From Pseudo-nitzschia pungens (taxonomy: Eukaryota; Bacillariophyta; Bacillariophyceae; Bacillariales; Bacillariaceae): DNA of 64,000 bases. A program made the translations under genes and the position numbers. Location: contig CM074769.1 of assembly GCA_037355855.1 (NCBI GenBank), forward strand, positions 992,001 to 1,056,000, given 5' to 3'. Positions 30,840 to 41,984 of the stretch are shown piece by piece (the first letter of the stretch is position 1; each line of letters opens with the position of its first letter). The notes below the pieces were generated by a model, which searched no databases, was not told the origin of the DNA, and was given only the letters and a program-made list of their open reading frames with translations.

Positions 30840-30952
30840 ATTACGGCGTTACAAAAAAAAAATCCAAGGCATTCTTAGCTAAATAAAGCGTTCGATCCTC
30901 GTCTCAAACAATTATTCTACTGGTACAAACGATGTCCTCCACCTCTGGTTTT

Positions 30953-32234
30953 CTAGTTTCCACCAGCGTTGAGTTTTTCGTGCAGCTCCCGAGCCAGGTC
31001 GCTGTCGGTCCGCTTCAGGGCGTTCGGCGACAGCGAGAAGAGGACGGGGTCGACATCGGCAAAGTGGTATTTGTCCACCTTGTTCAGCTTGATGCCCTTC
31101 TGGAGCTTCTTGTCGCTCGGCACCGATCGGGGCACGGTCTCGAAGAAAACGTTGGAGTTGTCCTTTTCCCACTCCCGCAAGAGGCGTCCCATGTGGGAGC
31201 GCAGATCGTTCAGGTCTCCGAGGAGAGCCTGCAGCGCCGGGATCCTGCCGACGTCCGGCACTCCGCGCTTGTCGCTCGACTTCTCTTCGGTTCGGAAGAT
31301 AGACGGTCGCCTCCGACAGAACGGCAATGGCCAGCCCGTAATCTCCCTGGTCCCATATGCTGCGGGCATAAAAGTAATACGAAAGCGACTTTTGGAGGGT
31401 GATCTGAAAGTTGACCAGCGTGAAAAAATCCGGTTCGATGCGCGACATCTGACCAAAGGCATCCTTGCGCATGAGAGCGATGAATTCCTCGAGCTGCTCT
31501 TCGACGCCCATGCACAGTTTTGCCAGGAGGCCGTAGTTGGGCGTTCCGGGTTTGATGAGAACCGTGGCAATGGCCATTTGCTGGGCATTGGCCTGGAAGA
31601 GGATGCTCAATCCCCCCGCCGTGCTGGTGCAGCATTCGACGGGCAGATCGGCCTCGTTGGTTTTCGTTCCGCGGGCGATCCACTTGGGGAGGTGGTCCTC
31701 GGCCAGAAACCCAAAGATTCCGGCGGCCGCCGCGTACTCACGACTGGCGGCGGCAAACTCGCCGGCCATGGAGGCTTCCGTGGCGCAACCGGCCTTGCCC
31801 AATCCCTCGCACAGGATGCACATCGTTAGGTCCATCATGATCGCTTCGCTCTTGAAATACCCTCGGTTTGCCTCGACTCCCGACATCCACTCGAAGACGA
31901 GCCGTTCGTCCAGGCGGGCCATTTCGGGCTGGAACTTGCAGCTCACCAGGATCTGGTGGATGTAGGGCTGGTAGCGCCGGGCCTCGGCGACGACTCGTTC
32001 GTGGCTGATCCTTTCGGACATGAGGGCATCGAGGAGCTTTCTTCGGTTGTCGTCCGCCTTGATCATCACCTTGCGGGTCTTTTCGTGCTTGCCGGTGCTC
32101 GCGAAGGAGGTGACGAAGGAAATCCTTCGGTCGGGATTCATTTTGGGCACCCGAAATCGATGGACGGCCGATGCGAGGCGGATGGCGGAATCGGGATGAC
32201 TCAAATCATCCTTTGGGTTTTCCCAGTCACTCAT
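30953..32234 (-). CDS. BRO1-domain protein (BROX/ALIX-like), frame-broken once
   Basis: BRO1 domains are banana-shaped helical modules that bind ESCRT-III CHMP4/Snf7 tails. The ATG at 32232-32234 begins MSDWENPKDDLSH. The first frame (about 310 residues) contains RRYQPYIHQIL, KSEAIMMDLTMCILCEGLG, EYAAAAGIFGFLAEDHLPKW, ANAQQMAIATVLIKPG and SLSYYFYARSIWDQGDYGLA. Near 31300 the frame must shift by one base (around CCGAACCGAAGAG) to give SSDKRGVPDVGRIPALQALL, WEKDNSNVFFETVP and the C-terminal ELHEKLNAGGN. The total, about 427 aa, is the size of a lone BRO1 domain with no V-domain, so BROX-like rather than full ALIX. The remaining frame runs on to 30912 but is Arg/Pro-rich and not conserved-looking. 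Confidence 0.75.
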
Positions 32235-33520
32235 GATGATGCTTTTAATTCAAATAAAAAAAATCGATGGATGTTTTGTTCTTGGTGCGTTGCGTTGCGT
32301 TCCTTCTTCGTGTTGTGTCGTGAATATTGTGTGTGCTCCTCTTTGTGAGCTAACCAATAGAGGAGGAGGAGGATCGAAGATGATGAATTTGAAGGACTTT
32401 TTTCCCAGGGTCGTTGATTTTTAGTCCATTATGCCTCATCCGTTGTGTTGATTCGTTCATTCGTGTCAAACAGTATGATACGCGTAGTATTTCTACCAGA
32501 ATCCTACGGTATTGCACGAAGCATAGTTCGACTTTAGCGAACTACGGGGTGAAAAAATAGCCATGTCGTAAGATTCTACGAGTAGGAAGTACGAGTAAGG
32601 TTACTCGTGTTCATCCCGGAGTGTACGTAACCTTGCCGTAATTACGGTATCCTAATGGCGCAAGATTAGATTTGCTGTACTCGTACCGGTATCTCTTCTC
32701 TCTCACTTCATGACTGAATCGTGGATAAGATTACTACTCTGCCTCTGTCCAATGAGTCAAACCATCGCAAGGCAGAGGGATCAAAACCGAACCACGAACT
32801 CGAGGTTTGAGCAACAAGTTATCACAGTGGAGGACGATTTCAAATCAGCTTTCGAATGTTTTCTACACGTACCGTAGTCATCACAAGGTTCTTGCAGATA
32901 AATATCTTCGATTCCATGAAATCTACCGCATCATGTTTGCTGCTGCATGGCTCCAGCAGTACCCATCGTGATCGTTTGGGTTAATCAGTCTGCTTTTAGT
33001 TCTTTGTTTATCTACCTGTTGTGGTGATGAGCTTGGTAGTTGGGATGATGCTCATAACCTGCGAAATGCTGTTCTGCTCCTATTGACGTGATCAACGCAT
33101 GTATTACAATAAGAGTGAGGTTATTCACTAGTTGCTAGGGATTCATTCTCACAGAGAGAGCTAGAAGGAGAAGCAGTAGTACACCTAGTTGCAATCCATT
33201 GCACGCTGAACTACTACCTACTACTTGTTGTTGTGCAAAAGCATAGACACGAGTATAATGATTCGATTTTTTTTTGGTTAGATTTTAGTAGTCAACATGC
33301 TCGAGCAGCGGTTCGCTCCCGTACAGGAAACTCGCAGAGTTGCGCGTTTTTTTTTTTCTGTGCAATGGGTTGGTTGACGGTGAACTTCTAGTATACTACA
33401 CGGTTCGCAGGATCGCGTGGTAGGTAGCTGGGTTTGGCGCAACCACGGGCAAAACGAGACGGACAAACCGATCGACACGATACGACACGACACGGAGGAT
33501 TGCAACAAACGGTGGTGTTA
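32235..33520. other. Intergenic region between BRO1 and Mpv17-like genes
   Basis: About 1.3 kb, no gene seen. The motif family is present (AAGTACGAGTAAGGTTACTCG near 32590, GTAACCTTGCCGTAATTACGG near 32625). It holds the BRO1 promoter at its left end and the 3' flank of the Mpv17-like gene at its right end. Confidence 0.45.
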
Positions 33521-34847
33521 CTACACGATTGCCGTGGCGTTGACCGCGCCCATTCCCGGCGGCTCGGACGTCCCCGTCGCGGCCAATGTCGCTGCTGCCA
33601 ATGTCGCTGCTGCTGCCGCTGTTTCCGCCTCCGTCTCCGGGGGCACCGCCACCAGTACGACCGGCGGTTCGTCGACAACGCGCTGGGAGGTGATCCCCGC
33701 ATTGATCGACTCGGAGACGACGCTGGCGGCGCTCGTAAAGAGCAACCGGTACTCCAGGGGAATGTTGTACGTCACCGCGTTGACACCGGTCCAGACCCTG
33801 GCGTTGGCCGCGAGGAGCGGAGGGAGTTTTTCCCGGATCTGCCCGGGGAGCTTCCGGGGGGACGACCCCCGCAGGAGGGACGTGACCGGAATGTCCCACA
33901 GGGAAAAGACCACCGGGGCGACCAGGAATTGTTCGAGCCCGATGTTGATGACCGTCCGAACGGCCTTGGCCCGGAGGGACAGCATGGCGGTGGCGGTCGA
34001 CGACGCCGTCGCCGACGACGACGAAACCACGGATCCGGCCGCGGCGTCGGTCGCCAACCCGAGCAGTTCGGCGGTGGCGGTGGTGGGTTGCTGCCGCGGG
34101 CGGGTGCAGCAGCTGCCCGATGCTTGCGGCAGCGGTGGCGGCGCCGGCGGTGTGCGAGAGGACCGATTCGGTGAGCTCCGCCGACCAGACCTCCGCAAAG
34201 TCGTACCACGAGGCCCAAACGATCCCGCTGCCCAGGCCCTTGAAAAAGTAGACGAGGCCTCGCTTTGGATCGTAAAAGCAGCCGTTCGTGTTGGCGGGGT
34301 CGCCGCCGAGAGGCATTTGCCGGTCGTCCTCGTTGCTGTTGTTGCTGTTGTTGTTGTTGTTGTTGTTGCTGTTGCCGGAAGCCTCCATGGATTGGGCAAT
34401 GCCATCGCCCAGCAACGTGAGCACCGCGTTCGTTACGGACTGGGTCGGAAAATAGTGGTGCCTGAGGCAATAGTCGTAGGTCGAGACCAGGTCGGTCGCG
34501 GAGAATTCCATCGGAAAGGAAAGTTGCAGCCTCGTACCGGATTCGCGGCGACCAAAGCCGGGTCGCGGACGAGATCGGTGCCGGATTCGTGTGTTCTGTT
34601 GCTGATGATTGTGGTGATGATGGTGATGGTTGTGATGATGATGGTGATTGTGATGGTGATTGTGATGGCGATGGTGATGAGTTGTTCCCCTGCTCAACAC
34701 CAAAGTCCCAAATGCCAATGCTGCCGGTAGGCTATCCGGAACCACCGAGTCGGCGATCAGGAGTACAAGGATGGAGTGAATGGCCCATGGTGTAAATCTT
34801 CTTCGTGCCCTCGATGATGATGATGATGATGATGATGATGCAGACAT
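33521..34847 (-). CDS. Mpv17/PMP22-family membrane protein with plastid-type presequence and His-rich tract, frame-broken
   Basis: The ATG at 34845-34847 opens a Ser tract encoded by (TCA)n, then a signal segment (IHSILVLLIADSV...LAAALAF-type end, AAL-AF-GT) suggesting plastid import. A striking His/Asn tract of about 28 residues follows (H-N runs, near 34600-34680). The Mpv17 domain starts VSTYDYCLRHHYFPTQSVT and LTLLGDGIAQSM, is interrupted by an Asn tract (34335-34372), and continues RGLVYFFKGLGSGIVWASWYD. Near 34080-34150 the frame shifts one base to KAVRTVINIGLEQFLVAPVV, then LWDIPVTSLLRG, ANARVWTGVNAVTYNIPLEY and an Ala/Thr-rich tail ending at 33521. Mpv17 proteins are four-helix channels of mitochondria, peroxisomes or plastids. 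The call of family is good; location is inferred. Confidence 0.68.
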
Positions 34848-36117
34848 TGAAAAAAACACTTGTTTCTGTTCTCGATCCGATGGTGTTGAGGGTTGTTGTT
34901 GTTGTTGCCTATGATTTTCTTATTCTTATTGCTTATACGAACGCGATCGATCTGCGTTTTCTCCGAATCAATAGAGCGTATTGTTTGCGGTACGAGTACT
35001 ACGGCGGGTGAAATGCTCGTCGGTGTGCGATTCGAAACGTCAATACTGGTACGGTACTTTTGCGAGTAGGAAGAACAACTTGTTTGTCCTCTTCGGTTGA
35101 CAGTTTGTATCTTATCTGTACCGGTGTCTGCGATAGTATCGTGTATCGTCTCACATCGAACATTCAAAATAGAAGTAATGATGATAGGACACGACCAGAA
35201 CCCCGATTTCCGATATGCATCTGCGGAGAAGAAAATCGACGGATGCGGTGATGGCATAACCTTACCGGTACACATATATGTTGCGTAGTACTTGTACCTC
35301 TCCATCGTCCGAAAACCGACATACTACCCGTACTTCTGTCGGAGAACTCTGAATTTTGGCATGTCCGCAACCGAAAGACATCAGAATTCAGAATTTTGTT
35401 TCGTGACAGAAGGTATTTTTTGTTTTTTACGACTACGACTGCCTTGTCGTTTCCTGTTCCTGTTACGCACGATGCTACGCAACCGCACTTTCGGAAAGGA
35501 TGCGCGCTCACCTCTCCTACCGGTAACTTATTCATACTGTAATTACTATCCTTACGACCACAAAAAAATGCCGCTATTTGAAGTTCTTCGTTCCGAGCGG
35601 GAAAGAGAAACTGAGAAGTGGGTTTCGGTGATGGTTTTGGGATTGATGCCATAGGGTTACCGTATGGTAACGTACCGTAGGTACAAGAACCTACAGTTAC
35701 GAGTCCAAGTAAGGTTAAGATAGTACCATTGTGAGGATGAATCAATCCCGAATTTTTTGGATAAGAAATTATTACTTCACGTAGGTAGGTAACAGTACTT
35801 TCATAGATTAGGAATCAAGTACCAACGTGCTATCATCAAAAACCGAAAAATAATGCTACGGTAGAGGACAACCGATGATTCGCGCCACACATTCTTATTT
35901 TTTTTTGTTTCCATCCCTCCCTCCTCGGTGGACGATGGGAAAACCCATCATCGCATAAAAATAATTTCACCGGGTAAGGTTAACTTACCGTACATGGTAT
36001 ACTTGAACGGACCGATCAGAGCACGGTACCGATATCATACCTCGGCCCGCTCGAAGAAGAATTGTCTCGCAGCGAAAAACGCCCGGCAACCCACGCGGCA
36101 GAACGAAGGAAGAACCA
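34848..36117. other. Divergent intergenic region, Mpv17-like / RNA methyltransferase
   Basis: About 1.27 kb that should contain both promoters. No gene supported. Motif copies: AACCTTACCGGTACAC near 35258, TACCGGTAACTTATTC near 35519, GGGTAAGGTTAACTTACCGTAC near 35972. Confidence 0.5.
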
Positions 36118-37583
36118 ATGGCGGCGGCAGCACCACCGGTTTTCGTTCCCGGAACGGAGGACGCGGTTCTTCCCGGGTACGAGGCGGGAGTCGGGCAATC
36201 GGGGGTCGAGCACTCCCGGCGGAAACTCCGCGAATCCGCCGATCGGCTTTCCGCGACCCTGGCCGAGATCGATCGAAAATCGCGCATTCCGCCCGGGTCC
36301 GATCGCGGCGAAGAAGAAGAAGAAGAAGAAGAAGACGGGTGCGCGGATCGAGACGCGGATCGAATCCGAATCCGGACCCTGCGGTGCCGCGGCGAGGAGG
36401 AAACCTGGACCTATCGATGCCGGTGCAATTTTCAGATCGTGGTGACGGAAGGCTCCCCCGGCCCGGTCTACCGCTACGCGATGCGCAGCAAGGGTCGACC
36501 CGTCCTTCTCGGGACCGGAAACGCGTTTCCGATCGCCACCCGACGCATCCAAGCCGCCATGAGCGGATTCATGGGGTATCTGAACGGCACGGAAGGCGGC
36601 TTTGGTGGCGGCGGAGACAAAATCCAAGGCAGCCGAAAACGACGACGACGACGACGACGACGAGAAAGCAGACGGCACACCAAATGTGGTGGGCCGTCAC
36701 CTGACGAGCTGCACCTTTTCTTCCGCCTGGAGGGACACGCCGGACGCGGACTGCATCCTGACACTGCACTACGATCATCCCCTCGAACGCGTCCGGGGTC
36801 CCTGGACGGAACAAGCCGGAAAGCTCCGCCACCGACTCGGATTGAGGCAAATGAACGGCCGTTCCAAGGGGACGCTTCTTTCGGTGGCGGTGGGGGGGGG
36901 AGTCGAGCGGAACGCCGCCACCGCTGCCGGGGACGAGCGTCGCGGCGGCAGCGGCGGCGACGACGACGACGACGACGAAACCGAATGGTCTATACGGGAC
37001 ACGGTGTATCTCCGGCGGAGGCCTCGCGGCAGCGCGCCCGAAACCGGCGACAACGGCACCGCGCGAGAGGAAGCGGTCGAATGGAGCGTGAGTCTGGAAC
37101 CGGAATCGGAATCGGAATCGGAACAATCTCCCGCCGGCGCTCCAGCAACCTCCACCCTGCTTCCGATCATTCCGGTCCACTACGACAAGCCCGAGACGGC
37201 CTTTTATCACCCCAATCCCAACGCCATGACCAGGGCTCTGGCGTGGATGTTGAATCGACTGGAGAGCATACTATCCCTGCAAAACAGCAACAGCAACAAC
37301 AACAACAGGCAACGAGGGAAGAAGCTCCGGCTGCTGGAGATGTATTGCGGCTGCGGGGCGCACACGGTCGCCCTGGGTCGGTCGGGATTGGTGCGGAGCA
37401 TTCTCGCGGTGGAACTCGATCCGCGGTTGGTCCGGGCCTGCGAGCGCAACCTGTCCCGGAACGGTCTGGAGCGGGTGGTGGAGATTCGCAAGGGAGACGC
37501 CGGCGGGTGGGCCCGGGAAGAATCCTTCCGGAGGCGGCGAACCGAAATCGCCACCGCGTCGAATCCCGACGACAACGACAACG

Positions 37584-37616
<33 letters not shown>

Positions 37617-37942
37617 GTGACGACGAGGGCCACGGCTACTACGATGTGTTGCTCGTCGATCCACCCCGCCAGGGATTGGACAACGAGGTCTGCCGCATGG
37701 CAATGACGGGTCTCGGTGGCGGAGCGCGGGGCGCGACCGGGGATGGCGACGGAGGAGGCGGAAGCCCGAGCTGCTTTCGAAACCTGCTGTACGTCTCGTG
37801 CGGACACGAGGCCTTGCTCCGGGACCTCGAGCGTCTCTCGCCCGTCTACGAGGTCGTCGATTGCGCGCAGATGGACCTGTTTCCCCGGACGGACTCGATC
37901 GAGACGCTGGTGCACCTCCGGAAGCGGAATCCCCGAGAGTGA
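36118..37942 (+). CDS. TrmA/RlmD-type (uracil-5)-RNA methyltransferase, frame-broken
   Basis: SAM-dependent enzymes of this family make 5-methyluridine in tRNA or rRNA. The ATG at 36118 starts an Ala/Glu-rich N-terminus, followed by RCRCNFQIVVTEGSPGPVYR and ATRRIQAAMSGFMGYLNG. Near 36600 the frame shifts one base, to VAAETKSKAAEN and on through DADCILTLHYDHPLE. The catalytic half is intact: FYHPNPNAMTRALAWML (~37205), SAM motif LLEMYCGCGAHTVALGRSG (~37335), VELDPRLVRACERNL, LLVDPPRQGLD (~37650), YVSCGHEALLRDL with the nucleophilic Cys (the usual SCNP reads SCGH; ~37790) and MDLFPRTDSIETLVHLRK at the end. Poly-Asp and poly-Asn insertions sit in loops. It resembles TrmA-like proteins of plants and algae; whether tRNA or rRNA is the target is not visible. 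Confidence 0.78.
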
Positions 37943-38204
37943 CATCCGGAGGTTTTTTTTTGTGTGTGCGCCGTCGCAGCTGCGAGCGGCGCGGTGTTGC
38001 CGCGACCATCCTCCGAATCGCTTTTCTCGGAATTCCGGTCACGGATCATGCATCCATTCGTAGTATCGTACACTACGCGTGCGGTCTTGGCAAGAATCAT
38101 CGAACGACTCCTACGAGAAGTGGTGTCAAAACACCGCTGAACGAAGTGTGTCGCGAAACGGAGCGACCATAGGAAATAGCAATCTCTATACCAATGTTTT
38201 CCCG

Positions 38205-38235
<31 letters not shown>

Positions 38236-38481
38236 TGGGACAGATCCCATAGCTAGAAACGTTTTCGTACAAAACGATCGACGTATCCGCTCTGTAGTGC
38301 CTACTTTACCCAAAATTATTTTTGATGCTCTCGATTGATCCTGGGTATTGAGCTGGAGAGAATCGCGCCTTCGATCTTTTGTACGCTTTGGAAGACTCGA
38401 CAATACCGGTGCAGCTTGATCCGGGCGCGTCAGTGTGGAGTTGCACGTGTGCGTTGTAGCCCCCAGCTTCCAAACCCGGTG
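37943..38481. other. Convergent intergenic region
   Basis: 539 bp between two convergent genes; 3' UTRs and a (TA)n microsatellite, no gene seen. Confidence 0.5.
38205..38233. repeat. (TA)n microsatellite, about 14 units
   Basis: Uninterrupted TA dinucleotide run in the 3' intergenic spacer. Confidence 0.95.
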
Positions 38482-39378
38482 CTAATCGTTTTTCGTGGCT
38501 TTGGCAAAATAATCCGACAGTCGTCGTTCCACGGATCCCACCACGGCGGCACCGATCAGTGCCGGCAACGCCAAAAAATACCACGGCAAGAGGCCGTTTT
38601 CGTTCAGGATACCGGACGAAGACACGACCTCGACAATATTCAAACCCATAAATCCGTTGGTGCACAAGTGCCACCAGGCAGCGCCGTCAAAAGTTCCGAG
38701 GACCGCACCAACCACGATTTGATCGACGGTATGAAGGTTCACCCTGACCCGATAAACCAAGCTGATGGTGGCGTAGCCAATCAGTCCGATTGTGATGGAT
38801 GGAACCATTTGTGCCAAAAAGGTAAAAATAAAGCCAAGACTCATTGCGTGAGACGATGGCATGCCATTGTCGCTTGGTCTATCGATGGCGGGCACCAAGT
38901 TTTTGTCCATGAAGTCTTCGTCCATGTCAACATCGGGGCGCTCGATTTTCAGCAGTTTTTTTAGGACCTTCCCAAAAACTGCATTCGAGATCGCTCCCGC
39001 AAAGAAACTGATCATGAGAGCGTCTCGCTTGTAGCAGAGGGCGACGAAAAACGTTCCGGCTACCACCATGGACGTGGTCGAGCCGATTTTTGTGACGATT
39101 GCGTCCCAAATCGAAACGGTCGTTGGCGCATTTTCACTGACTCCCTCGTCCGTAGACATACCCGATGGAAAAGTTCTCTTCGACGAAAATTGGCTCTCTG
39201 GAGCTATCCGTGGTGTTGACGACCCTATGCTTCGATGGTCACGTGAAACGGAGAGAAAGCGAGTTTCACTCGGCAATGATGTCGATCGAAATGCTTCTAC
39301 AACCAAATCGATTGCACGAGAAGGAACCAATGCGACAAAGCCTATAACTACGGGTGATATCCCCTGCCTCAATCTCAT
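38482..39378 (-). CDS. PAP2-superfamily phosphatase with plastid-type presequence
   Basis: 298 aa, single exon, ATG at 39376-39378. It contains the three PAP2 signatures: KLLKIERP (KxxxxxxRP-like), SDNGMPSSHAMSLGF (PSGH-like, reading PSSH), and YRVRVNLHTVDQIVVG (SRx5Hx3D-like, with catalytic His and Asp). Four to five hydrophobic helices surround them. This set and order fit dolichyl-diphosphatase or lipid phosphate phosphatases, which dephosphorylate polyprenyl diphosphates or phosphatidate at membranes. The N-terminus, with hydrophobic SPVVIGFVALVPSRAIDLVV followed by EAF-RS, looks like a diatom plastid presequence, so a plastid-membrane lipid phosphate phosphatase is possible. Confidence 0.83.
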   Translation of the reverse strand: MRLRQGISPVVIGFVALVPSRAIDLVVEAFRSTSLPSETRFLSVSRDHRSIGSSTPRIAPESQFSSKRTFPSGMSTDEGVSENAPTTVSIWDAIVTKIGSTTSMVVAGTFFVALCYKRDALMISFFAGAISNAVFGKVLKKLLKIERPDVDMDEDFMDKNLVPAIDRPSDNGMPSSHAMSLGFIFTFLAQMVPSITIGLIGYATISLVYRVRVNLHTVDQIVVGAVLGTFDGAAWWHLCTNGFMGLNIVEVVSSSGILNENGLLPWYFLALPALIGAAVVGSVERRLSDYFAKATKND

Positions 39379-41268
39379 AATCCGTCGATCAATTGTTCTG
39401 CCCTTTTCGGACTTTTATCCCACCCTGCGAATGCGGTTTGCTTCTCACAGAGTTTGAATGCCGGAGTAACGTTCGCGTTTTTGTCGGCAACTGTCGACAA
39501 CAGTACCGGTAGGTTATGGTACCGCACTCTTGTGAATACGAGTATTATGTGGACATCACTGTGGACTTCACGGTGGACATCACTTTGGACTGACGACTGA
39601 CGGCTGAAGACAATCATTGTTTCAGATTTCAGACATCCAATTTTTGTGACATTGCATCGTTCGTACCGTACGAACAAAAACTAATACCATACGACTACGT
39701 GTAACTGTACTCCGCACCACACTATGTACGGTACGTATTATTGCAACGGTACGGTAACTTACTACTGTATCTCTCAACTAAAGTTTTCCGTGGAAGATCT
39801 CAGAAATGAAAATAGATGAAGGGGTCTCAAATAATGGAACAACAACAGTATCAGCAGCTCATGCTGCTTATGCTGGGGGCAAACTACATTATTCCTTTCA
39901 GCTGTCAATAATTGCTTTTGCATTACAGAGCTTTTAGAGCAATGGGTTGATCGTTATCAAAGCTGAAGAGGTTGTCATTCTTGTTGAAATGAGATGATCA
40001 TTGTGCCAATGGCAGCAAGCAAAAAAGGAATGGTGGGCCCTGCTGAATGTCTGGACTATTCTACTATACAGGAAGGAGCTTGATTTTGAGCCCCCATCTG
40101 CCATAATTCCACTTTACACAAGAAAATGGTCCCAAGAAATGCATTTTTTACTGTTGGGACCATGGGGTCTTCTTAAAAGAAGCATGTTGAGAGGAGGCAG
40201 CAGACAATGTACCATACTTGTACTAGTAATGGAGACAGCAGGCAAAAGATGACAACACTCTAACTGTAGGTTTACGAAGGGCTGAAGGTGAGGGCCAACA
40301 AGCTTTACTCAGTTGTACTAGTTGTTGATTTCAAATTTCAGAGTTGCATTCAATACAGTTGACAACCCTGGTGCTGTTCCAAATAATATTCTGGAGGATT
40401 TTGATCCAGTAACTCCAAATTGAGCAAATGGATGTTACATTAAGATCAAACCATGCCAATAGCAGCAGCAGCAGCAGCAGCAGCAGGTCCTTCCAGTTCA
40501 GTTTTAGATCCTACCAAGAGGATGGGTACAAAGGGGAAGTTAATAGCATACTGACCTCGTGGATGTCTTAGCTTTGAAATCAATAATAGTGTAAGAAGCA
40601 AAGAAGGGTCAATGTTTTGAGTTGCACGTGTCCTGCTGCCTTGTTGCTTGGTGCATTTCTTTGTGGACAAAAATTTGTCAAAACCCAGACCACCTAAATT
40701 GGATTTGTTCTTTTTTTAAAACAAACAAATGCAATCACTTTTCTTCTTTTCCACAACCTGATGGATGCCTGAGTTGCTTAATTTAAAAGAACTTCTTATC
40801 ATTCTGTCACAGCGGGGTTCTAAAACTGCAGATATGCGCATTTTTTTGCATCAATCATAACTTCTAAAGTATGCATCCAATAGCAACAAGTAATGGCTTG
40901 TTAGAAAGCTCTCACTCTCCTCTTTCCATAGGTATATGGTTCTATAGACTTCAGAGGTGCTCTTGTTGTTGACTGAAGTTTACACATGAATTTTTGGCAC
41001 ATGGGCATATGCGCATTTTTAGGACCACACACATTTATTGGTAATTGGACCACCACGCATTTACTAGTAATGACTAATTGGATTCAAATTTTGTGCCCGC
41101 CAAATATTCAATAAGTCACGTTCTCTTTTTTCTCTGAAGGAACGTCTTTCCAAAATTGAGTAAAATTTGACTAGCAGGATCAGTATTCAATAAAAAAGGG
41201 TGAAATAGGACTCATCAGATCAAAAATAAACTGAAATTAATAGAAGTAATACAAAATACAGTTGTTAA
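39379..41268. other. AT-rich intergenic region, left part
   Basis: About 1.9 kb with no supported gene. It holds an (AGC)n repeat at 40461 and motif copies near 39500 and 39740. Long T/A runs and no coding bias. Confidence 0.5.
40461..40486. repeat. (AGC)n microsatellite
   Basis: About 8.7 uninterrupted AGC units in non-coding DNA. Confidence 0.9.
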
Positions 41269-41836
41269 TGAGTGATTCCCGGAAGTACATATCGACATAA
41301 TACATATAAGCAATCCCGGAATGACATAACACATATAAAAATTGCGCGCCCAACGGAAAACCTAGATCTCTCTCAACGCACGAGGCCTATTTTGGAATTA
41401 GGAATCTTGGGAAAAGAAACAAAAATTCCCTTTTAGCTGTCAACCCGCGCCTCTATCGACTACTTCGTATTTTTTTCTGCTGGTGAATCTTCGGTGTTGA
41501 ATTGAGCAAATAGAAGTTCAAGCTGAAGAAAACAGCAACAGCAGCAACAACAAGGGATAGTTTGTACCTGAGCAGAGCAAGACTTTCAGGTAAACCTACA
41601 GAGGTACGGTACATGAAATTTTGTTCCACGAACGTTAACGTTGACATGCGTTGAGTGACTGAAATTTTTGATTCTTAGATTCCATCTAGGTTTATGTCGA
41701 GTGGAAGTCGGACAGACGGCCCTTCCACTATATATGTGCTGAAAACCTAAATATATCTCCCCATGTTTTCAGGAACGTTCCCTTACATTTTCTAGGATAC
41801 ATAAGTAATGTGTTATGTACTTCCGGGAATCACTCA
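41269..41836. mobile_element. Non-autonomous MITE-like element with 23-bp terminal inverted repeats
   Basis: 568 bp bounded by TGAGTGATTCCCGGAAGTACATA at 41269-41291 and its perfect reverse complement at 41814-41836. A second, related inverted pair lies just inside (ACATAACACAT near 41324 and ATGTGTTATGT near 41808). No transposase ORF fits inside. A clear target duplication was not found. Confidence 0.6.
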
Positions 41837-41859
41837 ATAATAGGAAATTAAATAAGCTT

Positions 41860-41984
41860 TACTTCGTAATACTACCTCTGGTCCAAAATACTGTATCGAT
41901 GACTCTCAACGATACACGATTTTTGAACGCTCACACCATAAGAGTCATCGATACGGTATTTGGGACCATAGGTAGTACGAAGTA
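41860..41984. repeat. Long imperfect hairpin (foldback), about 45-bp arms
   Basis: Left arm 41860-41906 (ends GTATCGATGACTCT) pairs with right arm 41941-41984 (starts AGAGTCATCGATAC) with a few mismatches and a 34-base loop. Both outer ends are TACTTCGTA/TACGAAGTA, the dispersed motif. Resembles a tiny foldback element. Confidence 0.7.

Noticed and set aside
33417..34730. 437-codon plus-strand frame opposite the Mpv17-like gene
   Set aside because: GC-rich antisense sequence with no motifs; the opposite strand carries Mpv17 signatures.
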